From an uncultured Saprospiraceae bacterium (GTDB lineage: Bacteria > Bacteroidota > Bacteroidia > Chitinophagales > Saprospiraceae), in NCBI GenBank assembly GCA_938045585.1, contig CALIAU010000038.1, positions 1 to 59,647 of the forward strand: a stretch of 59,647 nucleotides of DNA. Direction: 5' to 3'. Made by a program: the position numbers and the translations under genes. The notes under the pieces were generated by a model, which saw only the letters and a list, made by a program, of their open reading frames with translations, ran no database searches and was not told the DNA's origin. Below are positions 17,310 to 27,669 of the stretch, piece after piece (positions within the stretch are counted from its first letter, which is position 1; every line of letters begins with the position of its first letter).

Positions 17310-20300
17310 ATGAACAGAACAATTCTTAAACCTCTAGCTGTAATTTTCTTTTTATTTTGTCTTTTTTCCCTTGATGCACAGCTAGGATTTGAGGAACATC
17401 AAATATTTTCTAATCCGGGCATAACACACAGACCGGAGGAGATGATCCTTGCGGATTTAGATAACGACGGGGATGAAGATATATTAATCTCTTCGTCGTT
17501 TGATGACCAACTCGCATGGTTTGAGAATATAGGAGGAGGAATTTTTAGTGACTTAAAAATTATTTCAAGTTCTATTCGAGTATTATACCATCAGCTGTAT
17601 GTAACTGATGTGGATAGTGATGGTGACTTAGATATCATCTGTCCAGAAATTTCTGTATCCTCAACTAATTTCACCTCCCCCATTTTGGTTTGGTTTGAAA
17701 ATCTAGATGGTCAGGGCAGCTTTTCTGATAAAATTAGTATTGACGCTCCCTTAAGTGCAGACCCGTTTAGATTATTTGATTTAGATGAAGATGGTGATAG
17801 TGACATTCTTCTTAATATAAACACAAATGAATTTGGATGGCTTGAAAACATAGATGGTGTAGGCGGCTTCGAAACGTTCAGAGAATTGTCAGATACTCAA
17901 TTTGATTATGTTCGTTTTCTGAATGTTTTTACGCTGGGTGATATCGACAATGACGGGGATAATGACATTGTAAATGCGGACGGACGGGATATAGGCACAA
18001 TGATTAATATAGATGATGAGGTAGCGTATGCAGTACAAGACACCATCTACAACGGGATGCTCACAACCACTGTAAGGATTGGTGACATGGACAACGATGG
18101 GGATAATGATATTGTAGCAGCAAGCGCTACAGAGAAAGACATATACTGGTTTGAAAACCTAGACGGCAATACTTCTTTTAGCGAAATCAAATATATAAAT
18201 GAACCAAACTTTGGCTACTCAAGTACTGATCTTGCAGATTTAAATGGAGATGGATTTCTCGATATTGTAGTAACAAGACGATCTGCAAATGTACTTGCTT
18301 GGCACGCCAATTTAGGTGATGGCAGTTTTTCTGAGGAACGCGTTGTTTCTAGTTTTGAATCAGGAGCCTCAAGAGCATACGCTTTTGACTTTGATGCAGA
18401 TAATGATATGGATATTATCTGTGCAGCCAATCTGGGTTCTAGTGTAAGACTGTATGAAAATACGGATGGACTTGGTAATTATGTTCTATTTAAAGAGTTA
18501 ACGAAAGAGCTTGTTGACTTAGAAGCTGTCCATGCAACAGATTTAGATGGGGATGGAGACAAAGATATACTTGCAAGTCATGGAAACACAAACCAACTCG
18601 TATGGCAAGAAAATATAGATGGGCAAAATTCTTTTGGCGCCCCTATGATAATTTCCACTTTAGAAGAAGAGATTAGAAATATTACAAGCTTTGATGTGGA
18701 CTTAGATGGAGATGAAGACATTATAATCAGCACAAATGAGATTCCAAATAGTTTTCCAGGCAAAGAAGTATTCTGGATAGAAAATTTAGATGGCGACACA
18801 AACTGGAGTGCTCCTAAGTTAATCTATGATAATGCTTCAGATATTACGGAATTACTCGGAGCTGACCTAGATATGGATGGTGATAAAGATTTAATAATTA
18901 CCGACTTGAATTCGAGTGAGGTCTTATGGTTTGAAAACACCGATGGACTAGGCAATTTTGGGCCAGAAAATGAGTTACCTGGAAACATGAGCCGTGCCAA
19001 TGGCGTATTTGCTCTTGACTTTGACTACGACTCTGATGTAGATTTAGTTGTAGCCTCCAATTCTGACAGAGCGATTTATCTCTATCAGAATCTAGATAGT
19101 CTAGGGACATTTGGTGATAAGGAAGTGATCATCCAATTTAATGAGGCAAACTTTTCAAGTTTCGATATGGGAGATTTTGGAAACGATGGCGATTTAGACA
19201 TCCTTATCTCTGCAAATGATAATCTTCATCTTTATGAAAGAACAGATTCGGCAGGAAGCTTTAGTAAGGTGAATGAATACTACTCTAGAGGTATCCGGTA
19301 TGGGAAGTTTGGAGATATGGATTTGGATGGTGATTTGGACCTAGTCTGTGCTTCCTACGGCGTAGATAGTCTCTATTGGTATGAAGATATAGACGGTTCA
19401 GGTGATTTTATACAAAGAGAACTCGAGCATCGTCTAGCAACACCACAGGATGTTCTAATTGAAGATTTAAATCTGGATGGAATGCCAGATATCCTAAGTT
19501 ATAGTTCAAATGACAGGATTGTATGGTATGAGAATACCGGGCTTAATTTAAACAAACTCATTGGAAAAGTATTTCTATCTGACGCCACAGGTTCTTGTGA
19601 AAATTCTGATCTCACTGTTGAAAACTTGATGCTGACAACATCTGGAAATGGTGAGACTATTTCGACGCTATCAAGAGGCGATAAATTCTTCAACTTATAT
19701 GTAGAGGAAGGTCAATTTAGGACGGAGATTACAAGCGATCTACCCTATTATCTAAGCAGTGTTCCTGCTTTCTATACTTCTGAATTTATAGATGTGGGAG
19801 CTATTGATACTTTGAATTTTTGTTTGGAATCCAGTGATGATGTTACCGACTTAATCGTAACTATAATTCCGCTTAACGAGCTTCGACCTGGATTTTTTAA
19901 TAATTATAGAATCTTATTAGAAAACAAGGGGATTTCTACGCATGAAGGTAACATCCTATTTAACTTTGATGAATCAAAACAAGAATTCATAAGTGCTTCT
20001 CCCCTTCCTTCTGTTCAAAGTGAAAATAATTTGACCTTTTCATATTTAAATCTAAAACCCTTTGAATCTAGAGTTTTTGATATAAAACTAAAGGCAGAGC
20101 TACTTCCAGTAGTCGAATTAGGCGAGATACTCAGTTTTACTGCTCATGTTGATACGTTCCAAAATGAAATAACACCTGAGAATAATAACTTTAGCTTGGA
20201 ACAAGAAATTATAGGATCCTTTGACCCCAATGATATCAGAGTTTTGGAAGGAGATGAGGTTCACATTGATAATGTGGATGCATATTTACATTATGTCATT

Positions 20301-20882
20301 CGGTTTCAAAATACAGGAACTGCTTCAGCAATTAATGTACGCGTAGATAATGTCCTAGATGATCATTTGGATTGGAGGAGTTTTACAATGCTCAACACGA
20401 GCCATCCTATGGAGTTAGTAGCAAAAGATTCAACAGACTTTAGTTTCTATTTTGATGACATTAATTTACCTGATTCACTTTCAAATGAGACGGAATCACA
20501 TGGTTTTATTTGTTACAAGATTAAGCCCTTGGATAACACGGTAGTGGGAGATCAGGTATTTAACCAAGCCGGTATTTTCTTTGACTTTAATCCTCCTATA
20601 ATTACGAATGAGGTATCAACAGAATATGTAGACGTGAGTGCAACAAACGATCTCACAGTTTTTGCAAATCTAATTTATCCAAACCCAAGCAAGGCAAATA
20701 TTCACTTTGCTAATACACTTGATTTTGATAAGGTCGAAATTTATAATTTGCGTGGAGAAAGAGTAATCTCAGAAGCTAAGCCAAGCAAGATAAATTTATC
20801 AGGCCTAGCTGTGGGCATCTATGTTTGCAAATTGAGTAAAGAAGGCAGGGTCGTGTATATTCAGAAATTATTGAAGAACTGA
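17310..20882 (+). CDS. FG-GAP/VCBS-repeat secreted protein with T9SS sorting domain
   Basis: Met at 17310 begins a signal peptide (MNRTILKPLAVIFFLFCLFSLDA); the frame is open to 17289. Fourteen integrin-like FG-GAP/VCBS calcium-binding repeats follow, each with a DxDxDGDxD core such as DLDNDGDEDI and DMDNDGDNDI, forming one or two beta-propellers (about 30-750). A middle region with beta-sandwich character leads to a DUF7619-type conserved-repeat domain (about 970-1115: FDPNDIRVLEGD, YVIRFQNTG, NQAGIFFDFNPPI). The last ~70 residues (IYPNPSKANIHF... then GIYVCKLSKEG) are a T9SS sorting domain. It is a probable surface adhesin or carbohydrate-contacting protein; ligand unknown. Confidence 0.92.
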   Translation: MNRTILKPLAVIFFLFCLFSLDAQLGFEEHQIFSNPGITHRPEEMILADLDNDGDEDILISSSFDDQLAWFENIGGGIFSDLKIISSSIRVLYHQLYVTDVDSDGDLDIICPEISVSSTNFTSPILVWFENLDGQGSFSDKISIDAPLSADPFRLFDLDEDGDSDILLNINTNEFGWLENIDGVGGFETFRELSDTQFDYVRFLNVFTLGDIDNDGDNDIVNADGRDIGTMINIDDEVAYAVQDTIYNGMLTTTVRIGDMDNDGDNDIVAASATEKDIYWFENLDGNTSFSEIKYINEPNFGYSSTDLADLNGDGFLDIVVTRRSANVLAWHANLGDGSFSEERVVSSFESGASRAYAFDFDADNDMDIICAANLGSSVRLYENTDGLGNYVLFKELTKELVDLEAVHATDLDGDGDKDILASHGNTNQLVWQENIDGQNSFGAPMIISTLEEEIRNITSFDVDLDGDEDIIISTNEIPNSFPGKEVFWIENLDGDTNWSAPKLIYDNASDITELLGADLDMDGDKDLIITDLNSSEVLWFENTDGLGNFGPENELPGNMSRANGVFALDFDYDSDVDLVVASNSDRAIYLYQNLDSLGTFGDKEVIIQFNEANFSSFDMGDFGNDGDLDILISANDNLHLYERTDSAGSFSKVNEYYSRGIRYGKFGDMDLDGDLDLVCASYGVDSLYWYEDIDGSGDFIQRELEHRLATPQDVLIEDLNLDGMPDILSYSSNDRIVWYENTGLNLNKLIGKVFLSDATGSCENSDLTVENLMLTTSGNGETISTLSRGDKFFNLYVEEGQFRTEITSDLPYYLSSVPAFYTSEFIDVGAIDTLNFCLESSDDVTDLIVTIIPLNELRPGFFNNYRILLENKGISTHEGNILFNFDESKQEFISASPLPSVQSENNLTFSYLNLKPFESRVFDIKLKAELLPVVELGEILSFTAHVDTFQNEITPENNNFSLEQEIIGSFDPNDIRVLEGDEVHIDNVDAYLHYVIRFQNTGTASAINVRVDNVLDDHLDWRSFTMLNTSHPMELVAKDSTDFSFYFDDINLPDSLSNETESHGFICYKIKPLDNTVVGDQVFNQAGIFFDFNPPIITNEVSTEYVDVSATNDLTVFANLIYPNPSKANIHFANTLDFDKVEIYNLRGERVISEAKPSKINLSGLAVGIYVCKLSKEGRVVYIQKLLKN

Positions 20883-20900
20883 TACGAAGAGAAAGAAAGA

Positions 20901-20943
20901 TGCTAACGAAGCTCAATCTAATTTAGAATGCGCTTCGTCAGCA
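20901..20943 (-). terminator. Probable terminator of the alpha-2-macroglobulin gene
   Basis: TGCTAACGAAGC (20901-20912) pairs with GCTTCGTCAGCA (20932-20943), 11 of 12 bases, around a 19-nt loop. On the minus strand the hairpin follows the stop codon at 20962 and is followed by a T-rich stretch. It lies between convergent genes and may act in both directions. Confidence 0.55.
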
Positions 20944-20961
20944 ATTCCTTACCAGTCTTGC

Positions 20962-23900
20962 CTACTTCCCTGCAACACTAATTTCCACTCCATTACTATG
21001 GCTGGTATATTCTGGCGCATACATACATTGAATGGTTGTTATTCCATTTGAAAACTGGCCTGCATGTTGTACACGTAAAGGATATTCGAATACATAGGAG
21101 CCCTTTGGCAAACGATCAAAGAAAAAGTCTGTTGCTAAATCGCCCGTACTTTCATAGTAGCCAAGACCATGTTTCCACTTATACCTACTCAGAACATTTA
21201 TAGGTTCCAAGCCGCTGGCACGCATATCCTTCATATGGACATATTCCATGGTACGATCTACCTCCAATTCTATACGCACCATTATCTTGTCACCAATCTC
21301 AAGTGGGTCTGTCACAGGTATCAATTCTTCGCCTCTATCTCCAAGTATTACCTTATATAATTGTTTACGTAGCTTAAGTGGTGTATCCTCAAAACTTTCC
21401 ACCTTATCCATCTCTTCAAAATATTGCCAGTACATACTGCCCCATCCTACATGGTCATTATTATTCGTTACTTCAAGCTGGGTAAGATCTGTACTGATTT
21501 CAGACTTAGCCCATGACTTTTTCACATAGGCTGTCCCTGCTTCTTGATTCTCAAACTTCAGGTCTTTACCTGCTAATTCAAATGTAGTGGCGTCGTCTTC
21601 TATAATCCACGAACTCATACCAGTCTTTTCGTTTTCAATCAGTAAGGCATAGATAGCTGCGGAGGTTGCTTTGGTAGTTTTCCAGTTGTTTGTATGTTTG
21701 TTTCGCAACAACCATAGTTTCATTTTGTCAATGGACTCTGTTGTTTCTCCCAACTCAGTCATTGCTTCTAAGAGAAGTGCGTGGCGTTCAATTGGAAGTT
21801 CGTACCAGTTATATCCATTTCCTTCATTCCAATACAGTCCTAATTCTTCATGTTCGAATGCACGTTCCAAGAGTGATGCTTTTAGCTCCTGCGCTTTATT
21901 TGCTTTATCAAATCTGTGTAAGGCTAAACTAAGCATCCCTGTATGATAGACACCTCTTTTTATTGCAAAGCGCTCTGCCTGATCTAAAAAGTAATCAAAA
22001 GATCGCTTGGTATTTCCTTGATGTGGAATCTCTTTGAAGAAGCTACGTACATACAAATAATGTGCAGCTAGATAGCCTAGGTTGTCTCTTTCTCTGTTAG
22101 AAATCAACATTTCTTCTTTCTCAATCTCCTTGTCTATATAGACTATCCCTTTTTGTACAATCTGTCTGAGATTCGCATCATCATCCAATGAAATAACACC
22201 AAGCTTTACAAGATGCCCTATAGTTTCTAGTACATTTTGCGTAATGTATCTATTCGCTCTTCCGCCTGTAAACCAAGGAAAACCACCGTTGTACAATTGT
22301 CGATCGCGTATCGTTTGTATCGCTTGCTTCTTTTCATTGGCCATCTTGTTTAGATCAAAGAGTAGTGCAATGTTTTTCTTTTGCTCCGTTTCAGACTTTG
22401 CAGCAAGTACCCAAGGCGTCTCTTTTAACAAGGCGGACTTTAACTCTTGGTTCTTTTCTAGATTGCTAATTAAGGCCTCACTATCCTCACGCTTCCATTG
22501 ATCAAAAATGCTTTTTACTCTAGGATGTGCATTAGAAATATAGCTAGCGAGTGTGTTTGCATAATATCTGTTCATAACCTGTTCCGTACACTTGTATGGG
22601 TATTCCATAAGATAGGGTAAGGCCTGCACAGCATACCAAGCTGGATTCGATGTGTACTCTAGTGCAAAATTTTCGTGTACTAGGGTGTTTGATGTATTCT
22701 CCGCCATCTTAGCAAAACGCACCTTCTTTGTTGAATTTGGATTTACTGTAAATGGCATCGTTTCCGTTACAAGTACTCTATCAGTGAGCACTGGCAGGGT
22801 ATTCTCCTCACCATCTGTATGCTTACCAGCTTGGGCGATGACTTTATAATTCAAGGCATCTAGTTCTCTATTTGGAATGTTCAAATCCCACTTTACAATA
22901 GTTGACCCTCCTTTCGGTATTTGAACTGTTTGTGTTTTGTTTGTCAGGTCTAATTTCCCATCCACTTTGACTGTAGTTACCGCATCGTATAAATCTAGCT
23001 GTACGTTTGCAGTCAATGCCTTATCACTGAGATTAGAGACCTTAGCACTCAGTGTAATCTTATCATTATCGCGTAAAAACCGGGGCGGATTAGGAAATAC
23101 CATTACATCCTTTTGTGTCACTACTTCTTGCGATGCAAATCCATAGCGTAGATCTTCATCATGTGCGAAAGCAAACAAATTCCACTTAGTCAAAGCCTCA
23201 TTCATAGTATAACTAAGAATAACATTTCCTTCTGCATCGGTCTTTAGTGTTGGAAAAAAGAAAACTGTTTCTTTTAAATTCTTACGGACAGGAATATCCT
23301 TTAATTCTTTCGGCTCTTGACCACCGTCGCCAGACTGTCCTTCTCCAACTCTTACGCCGTCTATATAGTATTCTGTGCTTTCATTACGTGCACCTCTAAT
23401 GCTTATTTCATCGTTGTCTGCGGTTGATATTCCAGCTGAAGTAGCTGCAATAGCATCGATACTTTTAGTAGGGAGAGCACTTAAATCCATTGCTGCTTCA
23501 GGTGCTGAAGGCATAGCATTTTTTTCCATACGCATGTTACTCCTAGACATGTGTTCCTGCTCTTCAAAGGCCCAAGAATTATATCCAATTAAATTAAAAT
23601 AATTTAAGTTGGGTAGAATACGCGCCTTACCCTTATACTCAAACTTGTTATAATTTCTATTCTTAAAATAGAATTGTGTATTCTGAGCTTGGTGGAAGAA
23701 CACCGCATTTTCATTTACAGAGGCTCTATATTCAGGATATAGCTTTCTTACCCAGCTATGTTCCACAAATTCATCCAAGGAGGCATCATACATCCCTGCC
23801 AATAATTCAGCAGCTACTGCATCCTTTTTCTCTCCTTGAATTTTAATTTGAATTTCTTCTTCTGCCCCTGGCAAGACCTTGTTGCGTATACTGGTAAAAC

Positions 23901-26900
23901 TTATATCCAATTCTTTATTCTTCCATGGAACACGGACAAGTTCAGTCCCATTATAATATCGATTGTCTTTGATATAGGAATAGTATACTATAAAGCCTCC
24001 TCTATCACCTTCTGTTATAGGAAGATTGATGGATGAAGATTTATCTAAACGCAACCATTTCGATTGCTCTTCTTCAGTTCGCTTTTCAACTCTATAATAG
24101 AGATTTAGAACATCAGCAGAAGTGGCTAATTTTAATCTATAGCTATCTCCTGGTTGTAAGTCCTTCTTTTCTACTAGTGAATAAACAAGTTTATTGTTTG
24201 GATATACATCTTGTTCTTCGTCATAGACTAAAAATGAAGTGACTTGTTCAATCTCATCACCATTTGTTTCTAATACAATTGCTCGGATAAGATAACTTCC
24301 GGATTCTTGAATGTTTTTTAGATCAATACTACTAGATTCTCCTGTATCAAAATTTATCTCTCTTACTTTTGTCATTGCATCCCAGTCATAACCCTTACTT
24401 TCTTTTTTGTATTTATAATCCGGGAATTTGGTTTTATATTCAGACTCAGCGATGAGAATACTATCCACCTCATTCCAATATTTTCTTTTGTAGTATTTTG
24501 ACTGTTTAGCTTTCTTGTAGATATGCAAAACACCTTGTGAGGGTTGCAGAGCACCATTATGATCTTTTACTTTTATGTCCAGAGTCATTTCATCCTTTAG
24601 ATTCACTTCTCTTTCTATAGTCATATGAATCTGTCTACTAAGGGAACCTATGATTATCGTCTTGGACTTAGATTGGGTTTCTCCATTTATATCTGTGATA
24701 TCCACTTCCACTCTGTAATGATATACCGGCCTGTCGCGCTTTGCTAAATTCAAGTCAGGAATTGCCGTAAAAACAATATCTACCTTTCCTTCACTATCTG
24801 TATTGAGTTGCCCATTTATGATCTCCATTTGATTTTGACCACTTACTGGTCGTCTCCAATAGTAATATGGAAAATAGGCCTGCCTATACACTCTATAGCT
24901 AACATCTGCACCATCAATTGCAGTACCTGCAAAACTTTTAGCTATGGCTTGTACGGAAACCTCATCGCCAAGTTGGTACACCTCACTGAGTGAGTCTATT
25001 TCAACATAAAACTTTGGTCGCTTATATTCTTCTACTCGTAATTGCTGAGCATGTCTTCCATTCACCTGTATACTCATTCTTCCTTTAAGGACACCCTCTG
25101 GTAAAACAAAACTTCCAGAAGCGGAGCCATAGCTGTTCGTTTTTTGATTCAATTTTGAGACTTCTTGTCCATTTGCATCTTTCAATACGATTTTCAAGTC
25201 TGAACCTTCCATTAGTTTTGGTACAGACCACCTATCCTTTTGTAGGCTAAGTATTTTAAAGTGCAGCGTTTGACCTGGTCTATAAATTGCTCTATCTGTA
25301 AAAACGACATAATCAATGTCCTCTCTATGATAATCATTCCAATATGCATAAATCTGTTGGTTAAAGAGGTTGCTATCCTCTTTATAGTCAATCTCTGCAA
25401 TCAGTCGTTCGCGCTTATTCGGTAAATCAATAATTCCATCTTTATTCGTACTCTGTTTTGAAAGTGCACGCGTTCTATTTCTACGAGCAGATCTGTCATA
25501 GAAATTTTCATACAACTGAACAGTTGCGCCTGCTAAAGGAGCACCAGTACGTCTATCCATCACGCGGATTTCTGATCCAGATTTAGATGTACTATACGTA
25601 AAAGCAATATTAGTAGATTGGAAGAAGGTGAAATACACGCCTGATTCTTTCCCATTAAACTCAGCATTTGTTCCACTTATCAATACGTAGTTACCATTTG
25701 GTAGACCTTCCATATCAAGTTCTGCTGATTCTCTACGGTGTGCCTTATCTGTTGGTAAATCTGTGCTCCAATTCCGAATTCCTTTTTTAGCTAACAGTTT
25801 GTTTCGTGCATCTCTATCATTCAAGTCTACATACTTCTTCACTTCTTCATCTGTTAGGTCAATCAATTTAAAAAAGACCTTATCTATATTTTGATATTGG
25901 ACTGCTAATAAGATAGGATCATCAATCGTCACAATGCGCTCCATCACTACGTTCACACTCTTGCGCAGCATTCTGTTATAGATATTCGTTATTTTTCTTG
26001 CCCCCTCAGACTTGGGATGCTCTTGTATAATTATTTCAGCATAGGATATTGCTTTTATATAATTGTCATGATAGGTATTTACTGGAACCTTATTTCCTTG
26101 TGTAAAGTAGTATTGACTTAGATGATAGAGTACCATGCTATACTGTGGTTGGCCCTGATACTCTTCTAGCATATTTTCTAACTGTGCCAAGTATAAGGCA
26201 TCCTTTTCTGGATGTACTAAATGTCTATATACATATGCTAGTCGTTGTAAGTCTATTTCAAACTGCGCTGTTTTTCTATTTTTTGATTTGTTCCAATCTA
26301 ATACTTCTTGAAACAAATTAAGATTGAGGTAAACGGAAGAATTTGTATCCTTCGTTTCAAAATTAATTCCTAAAAACTCATCAACATTCCCTAAGGATTT
26401 TTCCTCTGTCAAAGAAAACATATAGGATGCCTGTACTTCAAAAGATTCAATCGTATTCAAAATCAAGATTGCCTCATCTACAATGAGATCATACAAACTT
26501 GGTTTGAATTGTATTGTTTCCTTGTTGAAATTATTAACTATCTCTTTGTATTCTTCTAGAGGAAAATCAGTCTGTTCTGGATTACGCGCAGCCCCACTTA
26601 CCAAACTCCGGATCTTATGTGCAAATATATTTACAGACCAATTCTCTGGAGCCTTATCGTCGTCCAACTGAAGGGGAGTACGCTGCTTAATTTTGTACAG
26701 GTTTCTTTGTAGATAATTATGGTATAACTTGGCTGTTACAATTTCTAGTACTTGCTTAGAGGGTGCCTCTGCCCTAGTAATTTCTGTTTCTAATACACGT
26801 ACTGCTTTTGGAAACCCGTTTTCATTAAGCGCTAATTCATATTTAGCTCTGTAGATAGTAGACTTAGTGATTTGCAATTGATTATTTTCACGCAGTGCCA

Positions 26901-27069
26901 TTTCATAAATCTCAGCGACTTTTTCTTGAGCAGACTTTGGTAATCTATCATTCTCAAATTTTATCACTTCCTTCCATGCTTCCTTAAAGTCATAGGCTGT
27001 ATTTTTGTCAAAACTCATAAGGCTAAATAGGGCAAGGCTCATTGCTATTGTTGTTATAATCACTTTCAT
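20962..27069 (-). CDS. Giant alpha-2-macroglobulin family protein with thioester
   Basis: Met at 27069 gives a signal peptide; the frame extends eight codons to 27093. This ~2,035-residue protein is a bacterial alpha-2-macroglobulin, which traps proteases attacking the cell envelope. A helical TPR-like N-terminal region is followed by MG domains (MG2 signature VVFTDRAIYRPGQTLHFK about residue 600), an A2M domain (AFAHDEDLRYGF), and the thioester motif PYKCTEQ with Cys about residue 1,494, leading into the all-helical thioester domain. Around 23340-23490 lies a TonB-plug-like insert (ISIRGARNESTEYYIDGVRV). No penicillin-binding protein PbpC gene, the usual partner in Proteobacteria, is adjacent. 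Confidence 0.93.
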   Translation of the reverse strand: MKVIITTIAMSLALFSLMSFDKNTAYDFKEAWKEVIKFENDRLPKSAQEKVAEIYEMALRENNQLQITKSTIYRAKYELALNENGFPKAVRVLETEITRAEAPSKQVLEIVTAKLYHNYLQRNLYKIKQRTPLQLDDDKAPENWSVNIFAHKIRSLVSGAARNPEQTDFPLEEYKEIVNNFNKETIQFKPSLYDLIVDEAILILNTIESFEVQASYMFSLTEEKSLGNVDEFLGINFETKDTNSSVYLNLNLFQEVLDWNKSKNRKTAQFEIDLQRLAYVYRHLVHPEKDALYLAQLENMLEEYQGQPQYSMVLYHLSQYYFTQGNKVPVNTYHDNYIKAISYAEIIIQEHPKSEGARKITNIYNRMLRKSVNVVMERIVTIDDPILLAVQYQNIDKVFFKLIDLTDEEVKKYVDLNDRDARNKLLAKKGIRNWSTDLPTDKAHRRESAELDMEGLPNGNYVLISGTNAEFNGKESGVYFTFFQSTNIAFTYSTSKSGSEIRVMDRRTGAPLAGATVQLYENFYDRSARRNRTRALSKQSTNKDGIIDLPNKRERLIAEIDYKEDSNLFNQQIYAYWNDYHREDIDYVVFTDRAIYRPGQTLHFKILSLQKDRWSVPKLMEGSDLKIVLKDANGQEVSKLNQKTNSYGSASGSFVLPEGVLKGRMSIQVNGRHAQQLRVEEYKRPKFYVEIDSLSEVYQLGDEVSVQAIAKSFAGTAIDGADVSYRVYRQAYFPYYYWRRPVSGQNQMEIINGQLNTDSEGKVDIVFTAIPDLNLAKRDRPVYHYRVEVDITDINGETQSKSKTIIIGSLSRQIHMTIEREVNLKDEMTLDIKVKDHNGALQPSQGVLHIYKKAKQSKYYKRKYWNEVDSILIAESEYKTKFPDYKYKKESKGYDWDAMTKVREINFDTGESSSIDLKNIQESGSYLIRAIVLETNGDEIEQVTSFLVYDEEQDVYPNNKLVYSLVEKKDLQPGDSYRLKLATSADVLNLYYRVEKRTEEEQSKWLRLDKSSSINLPITEGDRGGFIVYYSYIKDNRYYNGTELVRVPWKNKELDISFTSIRNKVLPGAEEEIQIKIQGEKKDAVAAELLAGMYDASLDEFVEHSWVRKLYPEYRASVNENAVFFHQAQNTQFYFKNRNYNKFEYKGKARILPNLNYFNLIGYNSWAFEEQEHMSRSNMRMEKNAMPSAPEAAMDLSALPTKSIDAIAATSAGISTADNDEISIRGARNESTEYYIDGVRVGEGQSGDGGQEPKELKDIPVRKNLKETVFFFPTLKTDAEGNVILSYTMNEALTKWNLFAFAHDEDLRYGFASQEVVTQKDVMVFPNPPRFLRDNDKITLSAKVSNLSDKALTANVQLDLYDAVTTVKVDGKLDLTNKTQTVQIPKGGSTIVKWDLNIPNRELDALNYKVIAQAGKHTDGEENTLPVLTDRVLVTETMPFTVNPNSTKKVRFAKMAENTSNTLVHENFALEYTSNPAWYAVQALPYLMEYPYKCTEQVMNRYYANTLASYISNAHPRVKSIFDQWKREDSEALISNLEKNQELKSALLKETPWVLAAKSETEQKKNIALLFDLNKMANEKKQAIQTIRDRQLYNGGFPWFTGGRANRYITQNVLETIGHLVKLGVISLDDDANLRQIVQKGIVYIDKEIEKEEMLISNRERDNLGYLAAHYLYVRSFFKEIPHQGNTKRSFDYFLDQAERFAIKRGVYHTGMLSLALHRFDKANKAQELKASLLERAFEHEELGLYWNEGNGYNWYELPIERHALLLEAMTELGETTESIDKMKLWLLRNKHTNNWKTTKATSAAIYALLIENEKTGMSSWIIEDDATTFELAGKDLKFENQEAGTAYVKKSWAKSEISTDLTQLEVTNNNDHVGWGSMYWQYFEEMDKVESFEDTPLKLRKQLYKVILGDRGEELIPVTDPLEIGDKIMVRIELEVDRTMEYVHMKDMRASGLEPINVLSRYKWKHGLGYYESTGDLATDFFFDRLPKGSYVFEYPLRVQHAGQFSNGITTIQCMYAPEYTSHSNGVEISVAGK

Positions 27070-27180
27070 ATGCATTAGATGTTCTCTTTCCATTAAGACG
27101 CTGGGAAAGACTCAATTACATAACGTCAATATCGTATTAAAAATTCAAATTAAGCGGACAGTTGGGAGTGACGAAGGCAA

Positions 27181-27220
27181 GGTTTCGCGGTTTCGTGGTT
27201 TCACGGTTTCGCGGTTTGTA
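27181..27220. repeat. 8-bp tandem repeat, five units
   Basis: Five consecutive imperfect copies of GGTTTCGC (variants GGTTTCGT, GGTTTCAC, GGTTTGTA) occupy 40 bp just upstream of the alpha-2-macroglobulin gene, about 110 bp before its start codon. No coding sense is seen. Confidence 0.75.
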
Positions 27221-27346
27221 GGAAAAGTAGTCGAGAATAAAGGTAAACAGGATACTACATATTACATAAATATTTAATATGTAGTAGCAGTTCTAACATT
27301 ATAATTTCGGCGATATCATGGATTTTATATACTATTTTTCCTAAAA

Positions 27347-27362
27347 ACCATGATACCATGAT
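27347..27362. repeat. 8-bp direct repeat, two units
   Basis: ACCATGAT occurs twice in tandem and is followed by a partial third copy. A related ACCATGA appears again near 27643. The surrounding 27070-27669 stretch (about 600 bp) holds no credible gene, only this repeat, the GGTTTCGC repeat and the hairpin cluster. Confidence 0.5.
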
Positions 27363-27366
27363 ACCC

Positions 27367-27549
27367 GGCACCACAGGTGCCTAAGCTTCGGCATCAGGGC
27401 CTGCCTTCGTGCGCCTGCATCAGGGACCTGCCTGCGTGCGCAAGCAGGCAGGTAGGAAGGACACGCTTGCGTGGTCCCAAAGGGACCACGCAAGCGTGCC
27501 TTGGCAGGCAGGCGGAACTCCTGGAATAGCCCGGTCCTGCAAAGCAGGA
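27367..27549. repeat. REP-like cluster of GC-rich hairpins
   Basis: Four perfect inverted repeats lie within 183 bp. They are GGCACC/GGTGCC with an ACA loop (27367-27381), ACCTGCCTGC/GCAGGCAGGT with an 8-nt loop (27426-27453), a 17-bp stem 27462-27478/27482-27498 with an AAA loop, and TCCTGC/GCAGGA with an AAA loop (27535-27549). A 24-25 nt imperfect direct repeat starting GCATCAGGG occurs at 27391-27414 and 27417-27441. The GC content is far above the surroundings. This matches REP/BIME-type intergenic elements; it is not coding. Confidence 0.65.
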
Positions 27550-27669
27550 GATGCCCAATTCAAAGGAATGGAAAATGGGGAATCTACTGGTAATCTATTC
27601 TTTCCTGCGTGTAGGAAAAAATCATGCGTCTAAGTACCAAGATACCATGAAAGCTGTCACTGCAGCTAA

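Noticed and set aside
24033-24242. Antisense open frames inside the alpha-2-macroglobulin gene
   Set aside because: More than ten such frames of 60-90 codons exist on the opposite strand; none has a plausible start context or recognisable domain, and the sense gene is continuous.
27409-27633. Small open frame of 74 codons
   Set aside because: It lies wholly on the GC-rich inverted repeats and its composition follows the hairpins, not a protein.
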